A stretch of DNA of 16,826 nt from an uncultured Selenomonadales bacterium (GTDB lineage: Bacteria; Bacillota; Negativicutes; Selenomonadales; Selenomonadaceae). Below, piece after piece: positions 14,854-16,826 of the stretch. The position numbers were made by a program, and so were the translations under genes. The stretch lies in contig CALGGV010000234.1 of the NCBI GenBank assembly GCA_937915725.1, positions 1-16,826 on the forward strand, read 5' to 3'. The notes beneath the pieces were generated by a model. The model did no database searches. It saw only the letters and a list, made by a program, of their open reading frames with translations, and had not been told where the DNA came from. How positions within the stretch are numbered: the stretch's first letter is position 1; each line of letters begins with the position of its first letter.

Positions 14854-15999
14854 TTGAGTGAGAATTTTATTAAAATGGTTTCAGAAATTCACAATGAAAG
14901 ATATTTAATGCAAACTCACAACTTGATAGCAAATAAAATTCCTTGTGGAATTTTCATAGGATTTTACCCTCAAAGTAATATTTCTGACAATATCAGATAT
15001 TTAAAAAATGAAGGCGTAAATTTAACTTGCATTTGCACTCTCGGTGAAATTCGTGGATTGGATATTGAAGATTTAGAAATTCCTTTTATAAATATTTTAG
15101 AATTGCCCAATAGTGAATTTAAACCTTTGCAAATGTTGTGTTTTAACGAAATTTTTGATTCAATTTTTCGTGAGTATTTTTTAAATTTTGGAATTGATAT
15201 GCTAAGTGTATCTGATATTGTAAATATGGAAATGCTTTACGATAATTGCATAAAAAATCTTCCGCAACTTTATGAAGTTTATAAAATGTTACCAGATAAA
15301 GAATCCCAAAAAGCTTTTTTAGGCGCAATTAAAGGCGGTATAACCGGACGTGTATCAGATTATAATTTTGCACCGGAGCCGCAATATTTTTTGACGGGAT
15401 TTTTACCTGTTGAAGGCGATATAGCGATTGACGGCGGAGCTTATGACGGGTCAACTTCAAGAGATTTTGCAATGCAAGGCGCGCAAGTTTATGCCTTTGA
15501 AATGGACGCTGAAAATTATAAAAAATGCTTGCCGTGCGCAGAAAAATTCGGCTTTACTATTGAAAATTTGGGCTTGAGTAACCAAGAAGGACAAGAATTT
15601 TATTTTTCCGGCGATACAGCAAGTCGCAAAGGAATTGGAAATTTAATTGGAAATTTTATAGACCTTGATACTTACGTAAATAAAAAAGATCTTCCGTGTG
15701 TCGATTATATAAAACTTGACATTGAGGGCGCGGAACTTGATATGTTGCACGGCGCGGCTAAAACTATTGCACGCTGGAAACCCAAAATGGCAATTTCTGC
15801 TTATCACAAGCCCGAAGATTTATGGACGCTTGCACTTTATATTAAATCAATTCGTCCGGATTATGAATTTAAATTTAGACACTACAAGATAGATTGTACT
15901 AACTATACTTTGAATGACGCTGAAAGAAATGTTTTAAGACAATTAGGCTTGAGTTATTTTTTGCCAAGTGGTTGTGAAAAGGTTTTGTATTGCCGCTAA
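14854..15999 (+). CDS. FkbM-family SAM-dependent methyltransferase
   Basis: A 381-aa protein starting at TTG 14854. AGGAGG (14841-14846) is 7 bases upstream, and the first in-frame ATG is too far downstream to use that SD. Residues about 180-381 are an FkbM-type methyltransferase: DIAIDGGAYDGSTSRDFA (189-206) is SAM motif I, YAFEMDAE (213-220) matches the acidic end of strand 2, and DYIKLDIEGAELDMLHGA (284-301) is the FkbM signature. Residues 1-180 are an N-terminal region with an IFIGFYPQSNISDNIRYL segment, which could be a sugar-nucleotide or glycan-related fold but is not recognised. Related proteins methylate sugars or natural products; the substrate here is unknown. The gene lies 12 bases after the Ppx gene and 33 bases before the NADAR gene. 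Confidence 0.88.
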   Translation: MSENFIKMVSEIHNERYLMQTHNLIANKIPCGIFIGFYPQSNISDNIRYLKNEGVNLTCICTLGEIRGLDIEDLEIPFINILELPNSEFKPLQMLCFNEIFDSIFREYFLNFGIDMLSVSDIVNMEMLYDNCIKNLPQLYEVYKMLPDKESQKAFLGAIKGGITGRVSDYNFAPEPQYFLTGFLPVEGDIAIDGGAYDGSTSRDFAMQGAQVYAFEMDAENYKKCLPCAEKFGFTIENLGLSNQEGQEFYFSGDTASRKGIGNLIGNFIDLDTYVNKKDLPCVDYIKLDIEGAELDMLHGAAKTIARWKPKMAISAYHKPEDLWTLALYIKSIRPDYEFKFRHYKIDCTNYTLNDAERNVLRQLGLSYFLPSGCEKVLYCR

Positions 16000-16032
16000 A
16001 TTATTAAAAGATTTCAATAGGGGAGTTTTTTT

Positions 16033-16683
16033 ATGGTTATGCGTCCGGTTTATATTGCGCTTGAAAAATTTCCGTACTTTGAGCGCGTCGAAGTCAACTT
16101 TAAATTTTATCAAGGTCGTTCGGACGAGCAAAAAGTTTTGAGCATCCGGAGTTTGCACGCGGCTTTTTCAAATTTGTATCCAGATAAATCTGTGCTTGAA
16201 ATTTCTACAAAAAGCGAAAACCTTTTGGGTAGGAAACTTAGCGCGTTCAATTTGCCGGTAAAAATTCCCAACAGCGATAAATTTGCATTGCTTGAAAGTG
16301 TGTATCAGGGTAGCAAAGTTTTTGAAAATGGCGGACCTTTCGCAGATTTATTTGACAAGCCTGCGCGATATGCTAAAGTTAACGGCAGACTTAGAACAAG
16401 CGGCGCACTTATTGCCTTCCAATTTGGCGAAGAAAAATTTTCACTTGAGCCGAAAAACTTTTTTTATAATTGGCTTTACATTACCGCGCTTGCCGCGCAA
16501 ACTGAACTTGCCGCCGAAGTTTTGAATTATGACGCCTTTACCGATATTGTATTTAATCCGGTAAAATCTATCAGCACTCAAGCAAATTCCGCCGCAATTT
16601 TTGTTGGACTTAGTCGCGCAGGTTTTATTGATTCTGCCGTTGAATCTAAAGAAAATTTTTTAAAAATTGTTTACTGCTTGTGA
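16033..16683 (+). CDS. DarT1-associated NADAR antitoxin-like protein
   Basis: A 216-aa protein with GGGGAG (16020-16025) 7 bases before its ATG. The sequence matches what I recall of the NADAR family linked to DarT1 toxins (formerly a DUF). The features are LEISTKSENLLGRKLSAFNL (55-74), ALLESVYQGSKVFENGGPFA (86-105), LEPKNFFYNWLYITAL (138-153) and the C-terminal YDAFTDIVFNPVKSI (166-180). NADAR proteins of this type remove ADP-ribose that DarT1 attaches to guanine in DNA. No DarT toxin is visible on either side: the upstream neighbour is an FkbM methyltransferase, and a partial copy of this gene's own 3' end follows. It may be a solitary gene, or its partner may lie beyond the window. Confidence 0.75.
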   Translation: MVMRPVYIALEKFPYFERVEVNFKFYQGRSDEQKVLSIRSLHAAFSNLYPDKSVLEISTKSENLLGRKLSAFNLPVKIPNSDKFALLESVYQGSKVFENGGPFADLFDKPARYAKVNGRLRTSGALIAFQFGEEKFSLEPKNFFYNWLYITALAAQTELAAEVLNYDAFTDIVFNPVKSISTQANSAAIFVGLSRAGFIDSAVESKENFLKIVYCL

Positions 16684-16826
16684 TTTAAAATAATTTTTCC
16701 GGTAGAAAATTTCTCAAATTTTGTACAAACTGAACTTGCCGCCGCAATTTTTGTTGGACTTAGTCGCGCAGGTTTTATTGATTCTGCCGTTAAATCTAAA
16801 GAAAATTTTTTAAAAATTGTTTACGG
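16684..16826 (+). pseudogene. Partial duplicate of the NADAR gene 3' end with internal deletion
   Basis: Positions 16741-16824 repeat 16591-16674 with one mismatch (G16642 to A16792, Glu to Lys). Immediately before, 16726-16744 repeats 16498-16516. The two blocks are joined at CCGCCG, so relative to the intact gene 78 bases (26 codons) are missing and the frame is kept. The copy is in frame with the intact gene's TGA. The sequence between the stop and 16725 does not match the gene. It continues out of the window. Confidence 0.8.

Noticed and set aside
16283..16525. 80-codon + strand frame inside the NADAR gene
   Set aside because: It is an out-of-frame shadow of a gene with conserved family motifs.

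Overview
This is an AT-rich bacterial window with every recognisable gene on the + strand. Most genes have a strong GGAGG-type Shine-Dalgarno (SD) site 6-9 bases before the start, one start is TTG, and several consensus TTGACA promoters are visible. Codon use, SD strength and gene types suggest an anaerobic Firmicute, possibly a Negativicute; that placement is inference. No rRNA, tRNA, CRISPR array or intact insertion sequence was seen.

Region 1 (1-9935) looks like an accessory stress or conflict locus. After an uncertain edge fragment comes a 556-aa unknown protein with an HTH-like segment. Next is a 1055-aa fusion of a Ser/Thr-type protein kinase, a STAND/NB-ARC-like NTPase and a TPR-like C-terminus. 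A 397-base gap holds a small ORF that looks frameshifted. A tight four-gene operon follows: a 342-aa protein with a long hydrophobic segment, then three tandem M48-peptidase-like proteins whose HExxH zinc site is damaged in all three. The last is fused to a well-conserved TerD domain. The gene set suggests a sensor kinase upstream of a membrane/pseudopeptidase/TerD effector module, but no function can be shown from sequence.

Region 2 (9971-12060) is a compact RiPP (ribosomally made, modified peptide) cluster: a consensus promoter, a PqqD-like leader-binding protein, two short paralogous Cys-containing precursor peptides and a radical SAM/SPASM maturase. A long terminator hairpin lies downstream. 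The precursors share a leader motif (KKxYKKP) and a core pattern (C-x2/3-CGxQV...CG). No exporter or protease is in view.

Region 3 (12333-16826) looks more like general cell functions: a LarE sulfur transferase, a membrane protein with two zinc ribbons, a short Ppx/GppA phosphatase, an FkbM-type methyltransferase and a protein of the NADAR family associated with DarT1 toxins. Just after the last gene lies a partial copy of its own 3' end carrying an in-frame 78-base deletion. No DarT toxin is visible before the window ends.
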